In this document: positions 10,205 to 20,389 of the stretch, piece by piece
Layout of the letters: the number at the start of each line of letters is the position of its first letter
Position numbering within the stretch: the first letter of the stretch is position 1
Origin: Drosophila pseudoobscura
Lineage: Eukaryota > Arthropoda > Insecta > Diptera > Drosophilidae
Direction of reading: 5' to 3'
Assembly: GCF_009870125.1 (NCBI RefSeq)
Contig: NC_046683.1
Span: 42,733,869 to 42,797,868, forward strand
Length of the DNA stretch: 64,000 nucleotides
Program-made: the position numbers and the translations under genes
Notes under the pieces: generated by a model
Seen by the model: the letters and a program-made list of their open reading frames with translations, nothing else
Told to the model about the DNA's origin: nothing
Databases searched by the model: none

Positions 10205-10348
10205 GGAGTAAAATTTTACTTTGGTTTTCTCTCTCTTACTGGTGGCATTGTATATTATGTTGTCTACCAGGACGACAGTACCCACATTCAGATGGAAGGC
10301 TATCCGATACCAGTCGGAGTCAATTGGAACACACAACCACAAAAATAA
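10205..10348 (+). CDS. Exon-like frame for the end of a small membrane protein (unassigned)
   Basis: After a TGATAG possible acceptor a frame of 47 codons runs to TAA. It begins GVKFYFGFLSLTGGIVYYVV, a single hydrophobic segment, and goes on to a polar tail with HIQMEGYPIPVGVNW. The composition is that of a real small single-pass protein rather than of chance AT-rich DNA. No ATG is in frame, so an upstream exon would be needed. The acceptor has a poor pyrimidine tract. It may be an exon of an unrecognised gene or a relic of one. I do not recognise the protein. Confidence 0.3.
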   Translation, partial: GVKFYFGFLSLTGGIVYYVVYQDDSTHIQMEGYPIPVGVNWNTQPQK

Positions 10349-10676
10349 CTAATGAAAGCATATTCTGTGCTTAAGTTCATAAGCTCTTTTCCCTATCTAC
10401 CTCGCACCTCTGCGTTGGAGTTAATAATAACCGACTCGTTATCAGTACAATATATTGTTTTTTCCGTCCTCTTTGAACCGATATGATTAAAGCTTTCGCT
10501 GCGTTTCCCAATACCTGTCGGCCTGATATGTGGGCAATACGAGTAGCAAACATTTCAGTTGTTAATTTGTTTTGGCCAACGACACATCGAACACCGGGAG
10601 AGCTGCGGTTAAGATTCGCCTTATTTACGACACCTTCCTTATAATTAACACATAGTACCCGTCGACTGCATTCAAC

Positions 10677-11158
10677 ATGTGCAACGCTCTCTGCGAATGT
10701 CTCAAATGCCCCGGCAAAGTGGTTTGCTGGTAAGTACGGACAGTGACTGATTTCTGACTCATTCATTGCATCACGACTGCTTGACTTTCCAAAAAATATC
10801 AAGGAATAGTACGGGACAGTTCATGGTGGTTCATTTTTGTTGCGGTTTGATCGAACAGGAACAGCATTTCCATGTCACCTCTGATATTTTCCTGTGTACT
10901 CGTAGTTCATATTCAAATATATCTTACTCTCTCTAATCCATCTGTGGTATCCATTTTAGCTGCTGTAACTGTGCCTGCAAAATGCTGATGAGCATTATCT
11001 GCTCAATCATTGTCATGGTCGTCGTAGTTGGATTAATTGTTTACTTCACGGTTTATTATCACAAGGATAAGGGCACCGATGACGTTCAGAAGCAGGTCTC
11101 CCAACTGACGCCCATTGTAAAGCGCAGCATACGCGACTATTTTAATAAGGAATATTGA
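10677..11158 (+). CDS. Small cysteine-rich single-pass membrane protein, function unknown
   Basis: Exons are 10677-10729 and 10960-11158 (83 residues), with a 230-base intron (GTAAGT...TTTTAG) that joins TG|C. The N-terminal 25 residues carry nine cysteines (MCNALCECLKCPGK, then VVCCCCNCACK), a likely palmitoylation cluster. One strongly hydrophobic segment follows (SIICSIIVMVVVVGLIVYF), then a charged tail ending in RSIRDYFNKEY. The clean codon use, the good splice sites and a Kozak-like ACATG context support a real gene. I know no function. The layout suggests a lipidated membrane micropeptide with its tail on one face of the membrane. Confidence 0.75.
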
Positions 11159-11809
11159 TCTAGAGCGATGAATTTATACCATAGAAAACATTTTTTTTTT
11201 CACATTTTATTAAATAACAATTATCACAAATAACAAACACTATAGTATTGTACACTGTTACATTGATTTGTACAATTTACGGTTATTACTCGACATAATC
11301 TGGACTACATCGGGCACGGCTCTGGAAGGACATCTAGGGCTGCATCTCAAGTCCCCCGTTGGCAAGGTCAGAGGTGCATTCCGGTTAGTTTGCTCCGGAT
11401 CCTGTTCCTAGACAGTCTCCTTGCCAGGACTTTGGGTGACTCCTAAGCTTGATCGTGGATAACAAAATTAATAATAATTCCCAGAAAACGAACGAAATTA
11501 ACAGAATCCGCGAAGTGTGTTACTTAATCTAATCGAACCTAATGCTCATAGTGGGATTTTTCCTTATCTACGATTGTTCTAACTGAGTTCTATGGCCGTA
11601 GGTATGGCAATTTAGAATTTGTTGTACTTTTTTTTAGCGGATTCTTTATCTATTGGCCTGGTTGATAATGAAAGAGGGGAAATGTGATTCATAGAAATGA
11701 TGGGTTTTTCGGTTTTTGGTTTATTTTTCCGCTGTGACAAATTCAATATGGAGACTGTATTGCTTGCTAGTACCATTGGCTCTTACGATAGTCGATCCCT
11801 TTGTTTGGT
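11159..11809. other. 3' UTR and spacer
   Basis: TATTAAATAA-type polyadenylation sequences near 11206-11215 probably end the small membrane-protein transcript. No other element is recognised up to the Zelda-type site at 11810. Confidence 0.4.
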
Positions 11810-11816
11810 CAGGTAG
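11810..11816 (+). promoter_or_regulatory. Perfect Zelda/TAGteam site CAGGTAG
   Basis: CAGGTAG is the strongest form of the TAGteam heptamer bound by the pioneer factor Zelda. It lies 114 bases before the ATG of the intronless gene at 11924. An initiator-like TTCAGT at 11895-11900 could mark the start of transcription. Confidence 0.5.
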
Positions 11817-11923
11817 TCGGTCCTCGGCGAGGGTTGAAAAATGAGTCTAGTGGCCTGTGCATGTGGGATGCATGCACTTCGACTTGAATCATTTTTCAGT
11901 TGGTCGTCAGCATCAGGTTTGCA

Positions 11924-12283
11924 ATGTCCTCAAACACTACGCTTTACTACTCAGCCGTGGAAGATATGTTCAAGGAACTGCTAACAATAGAGGTGGAAAA
12001 GTTGGATACCAAGAATGTGGAAGAGTCCGACTATGAGCCGTTGGTCAACACACCGAGGCGTTGTGTTCCAAGACGTCAGCATAATCTGTTTGCCAAGGAC
12101 TCGACCAGTTTTGTGATTTGTCGCCGCTCACCAAAGATCGAATCATGCTTTGAGCTGGGGACGGGGTCGGAGCTGTCGTCTAGCAGACGTCGCGAACTCC
12201 AAGCCAACCAAGTCCTTCGTTTGCGCATTGAGAGAACCGAAAAGGAGCTGAAACCACAGCGACGGCTATCCATACGGATTTAA
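11924..12283 (+). CDS. Small intronless basic protein, function unknown; candidate early zygotic gene
   Basis: This is a 119-residue single-exon gene. ATG 11924 is the first good start; an upstream frame to 11900 lacks an ATG. It is acidic at the N-terminus (VEDMFKELLTIEVEKLD, EESDYEPL) and strongly basic in the rest (PRRCVPRRQ, SSSRRRELQ, RLRIERTEKELKPQRR). The C-terminal third is predicted helical, possibly coiled coil. I recognise no domain. GC-rich codon use separates it from the AT-rich flanks. Short, intronless genes with a CAGGTAG site close upstream are typical of the first zygotic genes of the fly embryo; fruhstart, 8 kb away, is one. A role in the early embryo is inference only. Confidence 0.72.
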   Translation: MSSNTTLYYSAVEDMFKELLTIEVEKLDTKNVEESDYEPLVNTPRRCVPRRQHNLFAKDSTSFVICRRSPKIESCFELGTGSELSSSRRRELQANQVLRLRIERTEKELKPQRRLSIRI

Positions 12284-12823
12284 GTGTCGTCCAACGATCT
12301 TCTCATCTGATCGCAGAGCTTCCGTGTTAGTTTAAATATTACTCATAAGGTTTTCCAACTATTGTATTTGCATAATTGTGTAGAGTTTGAAGAGGTCGTG
12401 CAGATAAATATATGCTTCAGTTACAGGATTCTTTAAAATTAAATAACATTTAGATGAGCAATTGCGAGTATTCATGGTTATGCCAATGCCTCACATCTAG
12501 CTACTCAAAGTGGAAGTGCCATAGGAACGAAAAATACATCGATTCTTGCAGGCTGTGGATATGAGCCTGTTTTGAACACACACAATGTTTCGCATTGATT
12601 TAGTCTATGTATTTAAAAGAGGTAAATATTTAGGGAACAATGAGCCACTAAAATAGTTTAAGTTCAAAACTAATTTGTTTGTTTCTATTACTCTTTTGTT
12701 TGTTTATTATATTCATGGAAATTTATTTTTTGGACCAGCTGTGGCATCAGTGCGCTAGAAAGAGACGGGTATAGTATACCACTGTCGATCTATGAAATTG
12801 ACCACATTCACATCTGCGTCGAC

Positions 12824-12833
12824 AGGTGGCGCC
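12824..12833 (+). promoter_or_regulatory. CTCF-like insulator motif
   Basis: AGGTGGCGCC matches the core of the fly CTCF motif (AGGTGGCGC / AGATGGCGC type). A related AGATGGCGCA lies at 21411-21420. The pair brackets the block from the 16.4-kb gene to fruhstart. Confidence 0.35.
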
Positions 12834-13588
12834 ATGTCGATGTAAAGAAGATGTAAAGTGTAGAAATCATGTAGATACTCTGCGCTGCGCTGCTACACTA
12901 GCTCGTAGCAAAATTTGTTTGCCTCTTGGGAGATAAAGGGATATTATGCATAGAACTGAGAGAATGTTTGTCATTTCAGACTCCAATATATGCAGAAATT
13001 AGTCAGCCTCTGTTTTAAAGCTGGTTCAACGATATTTACAAGCTTATTGTCTTCTTACAGAGACCAAGAATAGGTATCGGGATGAGGATATACATATATA
13101 CAAGATACTAATAAAATTCATGAATACGTCTAAAAATATCAATATGCGAAAAGGTCTTTACTAACTACGTTTAAAAGCAGCTTGGAAAACAGTATCTACA
13201 TACATATTAAACTAACAAAATAGGGTATACAAATGCCCTTACTCCGGTTGACAAGCTACAAGCAAGAAATGACATTCCATACTCACTTACGTTGCCACTT
13301 TTTTTGTTAACCTTTTTTGTTCAGACCTTGTTTTAGACACAATAAAATACAAAATATGAAGTTCTTAAAAGTAGTTAATATTGTAGAAAATTTATTCATG
13401 AATGGCCTAAAATGATGTGGGAAGAGCTAAGGGATTTAGTTAGTCAGCATAATTCAACGGAATATCAAAATTAAGCAATATCTCTTACGTTTTATGTGTT
13501 TGACCGCTTTCGCTAAAACATTTTAATAATAGGCAAAATGCGATAAAAGCAAGTATTTATATTATTATTATTATATATTATTATCTAG

Positions 13589-13653
13589 TAATATTCGACG
13601 GAATATCAAAAACGAGGCATATGTATAATAGAACTTGAATTCTTCAGTCGAGC
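13589..13653 (+). repeat. Fragment of dispersed repeat (copy C)
   Basis: About 65 bases (ATATTCGACGGAATATCAAA through ATAGAACTTGAATTCTTCAG) match the middle of the repeat at 24424-24715 and its inverted copy at 19211-19395. The GGTATATTT-rich end is missing here. Confidence 0.6.
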
Positions 13654-16385
13654 TGCTGGAAGGACCTCTGCTATGAAGCGGACTTGCAAGTCGTGCTCGG
13701 CAAGTTTTGCCTTCGGGTTGGAAGCTGGGTTGTATCTCACACAACTCTTGACAGGAAACGGGCTATCCCAAATCGGGATCGGGAAGAGCTAAGCTTAGGT
13801 ACTGGTAGGCTGTTTATAGTAAATGACTTAATGGATTTCCTAAAAGCTCGTAAAACATCCCAGAGATAACCTATGCTGCAGGGATCATCCAATCCTTGCG
13901 TCGCGTTGAAAGACAGCGCAATCGAAATTCAAAACCTAGATAGGGGACAATGACGGCTTTCAGTAGTCCCATACTTATCGGCTTTCAATGCTTCCCTTCC
14001 CGAACTTACTGATTTACATTTGAAACGTTCTATGTTTGCGAATGATAATGTAAATTTAAAGGGGGTTCCCGTTGCCCAAAAACTTGGGTAAAACCTGAAG
14101 ACTGAGTCAAAGAATTTGCGAATAACTCTAACAGAATCAAGTACTTAAAAACAATATTTATTACCAATAAACCTTATCAAAGCCCATGCATGACTGGCTG
14201 GATTTGTGCATGTACAAAATCTAGTTGATTTAAAAAATCAAAATCAAATTGCAAATAGGATGATTTGCAAATAACTGTGTATGTTCAGCTTCTGTGTGCG
14301 CTATCGACTTTCTCAATATAAATTTGAAACAAGAAGGGCAGGCGGTTGGTTTCGTGGTCGAAGCTTTTGATACTCTGCATCTTTTAAATACAATATATGA
14401 TATTTGGTTGATATATGACTGCCATGACAATGTATGTATGTATATAAACTTGCTGAATAATAATTCCATAATGATTAATTTCCACCTAAAAGTTATTAAA
14501 AATACATCTCCATAAAATTTTGTCTCGATAAGATCCTTTAAACTAACAATTTACATTTAATTTGATGATAAATAGTAGTGAAATCATTAAGAGATTAATC
14601 TCTGCATTACAAAAATCTGGGCAATACTATAATACCCTGCCCCATGCCAGAGTATAATTATTTAATGCAAATCATATTGATTACGTATGTATGTACATAT
14701 ATGTATGTATGTAGAAAGAGCGTCAGTGCTCAATGCTGACCTTTCAGTGACAGCCCCTTACGGACTGACTTGTGCCATTTTCCCTAGACTCATTGACCCT
14801 TCTTGCCTGTAAAGCGAAACCAGTGAAATTATTATCAACTCAAACCGTGCGACTAATACAAACAAAGCGCCCCGTCATTAATAGCTTTTGTTGTTATGTC
14901 TATCGTCGCGCGTCTGACAATCTCGTGTGCTTCGGGGAATGCTGCTCTTCCTCTTCTAGGCTGAAACGTATAACGGAAAATCTTGTAAAAATCGCTGAGG
15001 ATAAACGGTTATAGATTTTTGATCCAAATTTTGGCAGTAGGTGGCTCCTGGACCAAGCTATGTTATATCCGAAAAGTGTACCGATTGCTTCATTGCGAAC
15101 CCCATAAACCGCAAAAGTTTGCCAGCACCCCGTGGGTGCTTCGATTTTAATGATTTTTGAAGAATCAGATACTTTAGCTTATGGGTTATGGCTAGACCGA
15201 ATCTCATGCGATTCGAAACATTCTTTTATATAGAAATCATTTAACGAAATACAATTTAAATCTTGCATTTGCTGTAAACAAAATACTATGCTCTTTTCGC
15301 TTTGGCTTTATCGCACGCGGGCGATTTGCCGCCTTGCCGCTAGGAACGAATGATAGAGGAGAGCAGACGCAGACGTAGACGGAGAAGGAGAGAGCGTTGT
15401 CTGATAGTTGTCGCCGCTTTCTGGTTTGCCATTCATTCAATGTGGGGAGAGGATGACTGGATGGGAGTGACAACATGTGCTCTGCTCTCAGAGCATTATA
15501 GAAATTAATAAAAGAGCGGTCAAAGCTGTAGAGTTTGGGTTGAAGGCCCCGGATATAATAAATTCTGTTTGGTTTGCACTTCCCATCAGCCGTCTAATTA
15601 TATTTTATGAAGAACTTGAAGCACTATATTTTTCTAATCAGACCCCAGATATAGTTAGACTATGACTAGGAGAATTTCGTTCTACTTTCAATGCCATATA
15701 TTGCTAGTCATTACTGCCTATAGTTAAGGGTCCTTCAACTTTCCCCATACGATTTCTGCAAATGTTCAAGACTGTTAAACCCTGAATCTAAGCTGAAGGT
15801 TTTGTTTGTAGATTATAAAAGTTAAGTCAATCCTAAAGACAGGACTTACGGACGTGATACCCTGCCAATCTTTTACATGATTAAGCATCCCTGCATGATT
15901 GAAATCTACAGATTCTATAGCTTGAGTTAACAAGAAATTCACTTCTTGCTCGATCGGATCATAGACTCAATGAGGGAACATTAGCCATATGACCCAGCAA
16001 AAACGTTATCATCCTGTTTCGAAATCATTATATGACTACCAAATGTTTATCATCCCAGATTAGCCAGCAAGCTATGTAAGCTGTTGTTTTTCTCAATTTA
16101 CCTAGGATCAAGCTGAATAATATTATCACGTAGGCCAAAAAAAGGTTGCTTTATCGGTCGAATGCAAGCAATAAATGAGAAGCAAGAGCCAAAAATAAAT
16201 AAATTCCATTTGAGATAATTTTTTTATTATAAAATATTTTTATATTTAATATTTGTTTCAATACTCCTAGATCTACGTAATACGCATTTTGTTTTGAACG
16301 AGCAAAAAATGAAAAAAGCTGATTTTAAAGTATACCCCCCTTATGTGTATGATTTTAGCTTAACATCTATACAGAGACGTCCATG

Positions 16386-18013
16386 TCAGCAGTAGAGACC
16401 CTGGCCCTCGTTCTGCTCTACGTGATAGTTGCAGTATTGACGCTGAGTGGGCGTAAGTCCGAATGTATCCACCTCCGTTTTGAACTGCTCCATGCCCCCG
16501 ACACCAGCCAGATAGCCATTCAGTTTGGTGGCCACATAGCTGCTCTGCAACAGCGTGGGGCTGAGGTTGAGAGAGGTGGCCAGATCCTTGTGGCCCTGCA
16601 ATCTGTACTTTTGGTGATAGCTATGGGAAATCAGAATGAGGATTAGTATTGACGGAGATGGTTTCCGATTGAATAAACTTACGCTTCGGCCGCATAAAAG
16701 TTCGCCTTGGGTGCCACCTCAGTGGTAATCACCTCGGGAGCCCGACGCTCCTGCTCCTCCAGCTTGGAGGTCTCGGCGATTTGCTTCTGCTCATCATCGT
16801 GGTAGAGAATCAAGGAAGCGTACTGACGCTTGATGGGTGTAGTCAGGCCATACTCATGGTTGTTCCAGAACAAGTCCAACAGCTCCTTGAAGCTGATCAC
16901 TGTGGGATCGTAGTCAATTTCCAGAACCTCCGTGTGATCGCCCCTGTTGAAAGTCGTGGGTTAGTAAGGCGTCGGAAAGTGGTAGATAGAAATAGAAGAC
17001 GGGATGGGTGTGTGCGAAGAAAAGAAATGCTCGGGTTAGAATGATCAATGTTCAGTTTCTCTAAGCTTACATTTTACGGTACGTTGGTAATTCGGATTTG
17101 CCGCCGGCATAGCCCACAGTGGTCCTCAGCACGCCCCGGGTGGCTCCATACAGGGATTCGGCCCCCCAGAAGCAGCCCATCCCGAAGGTGGCTGTTGCCT
17201 TGGGAATGTTAACATGATGTACGGGCGATATGCTCAGCTCCTTTTGTTCATTGCGAACAGTGCTCTGCAGGTTGTCGATGAAAAAGAAGAGAAGAGTGAG
17301 TAATCATTTTAATCAAATTAAATTTCATTGCTTTGTAGGTCACACCAAGAACAGAAATGTGAGACCGTAACCGAATCCCGGCAAGCAGCGCATTTTGCAA
17401 CAAAAACATAAAAAATCCACACTTGGCAATTTTTACAATATCTCGTGTGTCTCTCTCATTAGCAATTCACTCTTTCGCTTTTTCGATTTCGTTTTCTTTT
17501 TCTTTGTGTGCATCCCATATGTGCTTTCGACAAAACAGCTGATTGGCCCCACAGACATTACAAAATCAAAATCAAGGCCGTTGGCTGAAACTACTTTTCT
17601 AGAAAATTCAAGTTTTTCACAATTATTCGCATACGTTAGTCAGTTTCGATTAAACAAAATAAAATTATTGTTATTTTATTAAATTATGGTGCACTGATAT
17701 AATAAAAAAGGTTTATATTTGACTTTTCTTGCCTTGAAATTACGAAACAAACGCGCAAACATTTCGTGGCGAGCAGGTTGGCTGTTGGGAAGCAACTAAG
17801 CTCGGTTGGCCAAAACCAATTAAAACGAATTGCTTGGCAGCAAAGAGTAAATGCTTTCAACTTTTGTCAACTGCCATTTATGACCTAACCGGCCGGCTGA
17901 CCTTGCCAGGGTCTGAGAAACTTAAATTAAATTAAGGAAAGTGGGGTGTCACATTTACTCACCAGATCCTTAAGCTCAGGATGTGAAACAGTTGTCGTGA
18001 TAGTCAGAGACAT
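16386..18013 (-). CDS. Eip71CD: Peptide methionine sulfoxide reductase A, ecdysone-induced protein 28/29kD
   Basis: Exons in reading order are 17963-18013, 17071-17264, 16683-16943 and 16386-16620, giving 246 residues; all junctions keep frame and have GT-AG ends. The enzyme reduces methionine-S-sulfoxide in proteins. The catalytic motif GCFWGAE is present with Cys48, and the recycling cysteines lie at the C-terminus (QYC, Cys232, and the last residue, Cys246, in EGQGLYC). The sequence follows D. melanogaster Eip71CD closely, for example VISFKELLDLFWNNHEYGLT and VATKLNGYLAGVGG. In D. melanogaster the gene is induced by ecdysone in the order z600-gdl-Eip28/29, and the same order is seen here. 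The 5' end lies 379 bases downstream of the gdl stop, with a TATA box and a GAGA tract in between. Confidence 0.97.
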
Positions 18014-18088
18014 TTTACACACAAGAGTTTTTAATGTGTTCTTTGGAAATTTCAAACAGAACTGATGCATCTGTGTACTGGTCGCCAC

Positions 18089-18097
18089 AATTTATAG
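18089..18097 (-). promoter_or_regulatory. TATA box of Eip71CD
   Basis: CTATAAATT on the minus strand lies about 76-84 bases before the ATG at 18013. This fits a strongly regulated, hormone-induced promoter. Confidence 0.6.
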
Positions 18098-18176
18098 CGC
18101 CGGCTCTCAGCTTACTACGCTCGGCGGGAGTAAAAGAGGCGCGCTATCTCTATCTTTGTTTTGGTCAATTCTCCCA

Positions 18177-18196
18177 CTCTCTCTCTCTCTCTCTCT
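18177..18196 (-). promoter_or_regulatory. GAGA tract upstream of Eip71CD
   Basis: There are ten AG units on the minus strand, about 80 bases upstream of the TATA box. It is a likely binding tract for GAGA factor (Trl), which keeps inducible fly promoters open. Confidence 0.5.
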
Positions 18197-18391
18197 ATCT
18201 TTGTTTGGGACTCTCACAATTCCATTTCTTACTGATTAACTGCGCAGCACGACAGGTTTTTAGTACGATGAGCTGGACATTTGATCACGGTTAATAATTT
18301 AATGGGTCTATATATTCTAATTAAGACAGGAACGTATGGAACTTTAAAGTCAAGCGCTGTTTTTTGGGGGCTCCGGATTTTGCTCCAGCTG

Positions 18392-19121
18392 CTACTTGTT
18401 GGGCTCGTAATTGAGCCGACTCAGACGCAAAATGAAATCGAGCAGGAACATTTGTATTTTGATCTCCTTGGGATTCTCGGTGACATAGAAGCCAGGCACA
18501 CCAGCCTTCTGCAGAGTGGATTGCTGGTCATTAACCTGTTGGCCAAAGCAGTCAAAATAGTTAATAAAAATAGGGAATTTTGGCTGGTTTATTGCGCAAA
18601 CCTGCCTTTTGATCTAGAATTTCAATAATCTTCTTGTCGGACTCCACTAGCTTTTTGGAATGCTTGAGTTTCATTAGGCCCAGAATGTGCAGGAGTTCCT
18701 CGGGATCCTTAATTTTGGCACGCCAGTCGGACACCTCAATTTCGTATTCGTTTTCCACCTGCATACGCATTTTGATCAAATGCCGCTCAGTCTCATGCTG
18801 GAGCTCCATTAGAGCCTTGACAATGACGAAAATGCTATCATTGAGCACACAATTGGCCAGTTCTGTTAGTAGATCGTAGGAAATTCGGGTTTGCAGGTTT
18901 CTGTAAACAAAAGCAACCATTACTAACGTGTTTTTGCCCTTATTTAAGGCTGCTTCAACTCACTCAGGCAGCTCGGCGTGCATTGTTCTAAGCTGATCCA
19001 CGAGAAAGTAGATCTTGCGCTGCAGGAACTCTGGAGATGGTTGCTGAAATGGGTCTTCTGCGACCGCCACCGGCTCACTTCCATTTGTAGGACCCTCATT
19101 GGATACTGTAATGTCAGTCAT
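18392..19121 (-). CDS. gdl: Gonadal protein gdl (DGCR6 family)
   Basis: Exons in reading order are 18964-19121, 18606-18900 and 18392-18535 (198 residues). The product matches the DGCR6 / gonadal family: a helical protein with NLQTRISYDLLTELANCVLN, DWRAKIKDPEELLHI and, across the last junction, EILDQK|VNDQQSTLQKAGVPGF. Intron 1 is GT-AG and joins GA|A. Intron 2 (18536-18605, 70 bases) keeps frame only if it starts with GC (AAG|GCAGGT) and ends CAACAG. A GT donor five bases downstream would put a stop two codons later. In D. melanogaster gdl is expressed in the germ line and its 3' part runs towards the Eip28/29 promoter; the same close packing holds here. The biochemical role of the family is not settled. 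Confidence 0.93.
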
Positions 19122-19210
19122 TCTGTGCTTTCGTTTTGTTTTTAATAGTTTTATGGGTTAGTGGACCCTTTGAACATCCAAATCGAAACTTTGTTTATTG
19201 TTGTTTATTT

Positions 19211-19395
19211 ATACCGTCTCACTCTCAGAAATATACCGAAATATACCATCTCATTTAAAAAATATACCGTAAATATACTGACGAATTCAAGTTCTCTTTT
19301 ACATATTCCTCGTTTTTGATCTTCCGTGGAATATTCTCAGCTATGTAGAACATTTAGCCATGCCCACTCAATTTTGTACGATTGATGAATCAATT
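19211..19395 (-). repeat. Dispersed GGTATATTT-bearing repeat (copy A)
   Basis: Read on the minus strand it matches copy B at 24424-24715 in order: GTGGGCATGGCTAAATGTTC, AATATTCCACG, CGAGGAATAT, GAACTTGAATTCGTCAGTAT, then TTTACGGTATATTTTT and two further GGTATATTT units. About 150 bases present in copy B are absent here. It sits just upstream of the gdl start. Confidence 0.7.
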
Positions 19396-19843
19396 CTATA
19401 CATGATTGGCCTATTCGAAATACTTGCATTTATTGGATTTCTATATAAAATTGAAAATTAAATTAATAGATTGAAGAAAATGATTTTGCTGTGAATTCGT
19501 CTTCTTTTTCTTTTTTCCACGAAATTTTCATGTTTTAAAATACCGGAAAATACCGAATATTCAATAAATAAAAAAAATCCGAGTCATAACCGATTTGAAG
19601 AAAGCATCATCATCGATGGCCGAATCGATACTATCGACTGGATGCGAGTGGTGCGCGCCAAAGAGTAATTGTTTGAAAGTGAATGAGGGACAAGGATATG
19701 AATGCTAATTTAATAGATTGATGAAATAAAATATACTTTATTGTATTTGTGCTGGGAACGTATTTCCGATTTGAAATCAGTGCTGCTTATAATTATAATG
19801 ATTACATCAGGTTGTGTTATGTTGTAGTGTTGTTGTTTGTTGA

Positions 19844-20092
19844 TTAAAAGTTCAAAGACTTGCGCGCCTTGATAAAGTGTGCATCCGCCTCATAGGTGTA
19901 GACTCGATTGAGTTTTATCTTGCGTCGTTTCTTAGGCTCCGTTTGAAATTTTCCTTGTCCCCCGCAGCTGGGGGTAGCTGGTACCAATGATGAGAAGCAT
20001 TCCCTTTTGCTGTCGTCTCTCGGAGCTTCTACAATTCTTAGGCTGTTCAGGCGTTGCAAAATTTGGCTGGTTTCGGTCTCGGAGCTCGACAT
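19844..20092 (-). CDS. frs: Fruhstart / Z600, early zygotic mitosis inhibitor
   Basis: This is an 82-residue intronless gene. ATG at 20092 is chosen because it aligns with the D. melanogaster Z600 start (MSS...ETxQxLQRLNSL); an upstream in-frame ATG at 20203 would add 37 unrelated residues. Conserved parts are LVPATPS, GKFQTE, KKRRK, LNR and YTYEAD, and the exact end FIKARKSLNF. Fruhstart binds cyclins through a hydrophobic-patch motif and stalls mitosis in the ventral furrow and at the end of the syncytial cycles. The gene stands upstream of gdl and Eip71CD on the same strand, as in D. melanogaster. A TATA box and two Zelda-type sites lie upstream. Confidence 0.95.
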   Translation of the reverse strand: MSSSETETSQILQRLNSLRIVEAPRDDSKRECFSSLVPATPSCGGQGKFQTEPKKRRKIKLNRVYTYEADAHFIKARKSLNF

Positions 20093-20177
20093 GATTTCAG
20101 GCTTAGTATTGTGAATATATATTGTGTTGCTTGAAGTTGTCGGCTTGCTACTGATTTCCATTAGCCTCCGGCCACTG

Positions 20178-20183
20178 TTTATA
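20178..20183 (-). promoter_or_regulatory. TATA box of frs
   Basis: TATAAA on the minus strand (in GCATATAAAC) lies 86-91 bases before the ATG of fruhstart. Confidence 0.6.
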
Positions 20184-20272
20184 TGCAATTGATTGGTATG
20201 CAATTTCTAGACAGTCATAAATATCCATGCGGTAAAACCTTTCTTTATTCCTCCATCTGTCGTTTTATGACC

Positions 20273-20353
20273 TTACCTGCCCAATTGTACAATTTTCGCC
20301 GAAAATTGCCGCTAATCCCATTTTAATGCCTTCGAAATTGTGCGCCCAGGTAG
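20273..20353. promoter_or_regulatory. Zelda/TAGteam sites upstream of frs
   Basis: CAGGTAA lies on the minus strand at 20273-20279 and the optimal CAGGTAG on the plus strand at 20347-20353. They are 180-260 bases upstream of the fruhstart ATG. TAGteam sites drive the first zygotic transcription, which fits the known early expression of this gene. Confidence 0.65.
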
Positions 20354-20389
20354 TCAGCTAAGCACTTTATGAGCCGTCTAGTAATCTAC

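Larger units (their letters stand above)
12284..16385. other. 4.1-kb gene-poor stretch
   Basis: AT-rich DNA with no gene I can support. It holds a CTCF-like motif (12824-12833), a fragment of a dispersed repeat (13589-13653), ATT/TAT microsatellite near 13560-13585, TATG/CATA repeats at 14690-14712 and a purine-rich AGACGCAGACG run near 15360-15390. A plus-strand stretch at 13684-13869 reads open for 61 codons but matches nothing I know. A possible helentron-type end (ATACCCTGCCCCATGCCAGA) lies at 14632-14651. Confidence 0.4.

Noticed and set aside
13684-13869. 61-codon frame that might be a piece of a retroelement gag-like gene
   Set aside because: The only resemblance is a short FLKARK-type string, with no other part of an element nearby and no repeats at ends.
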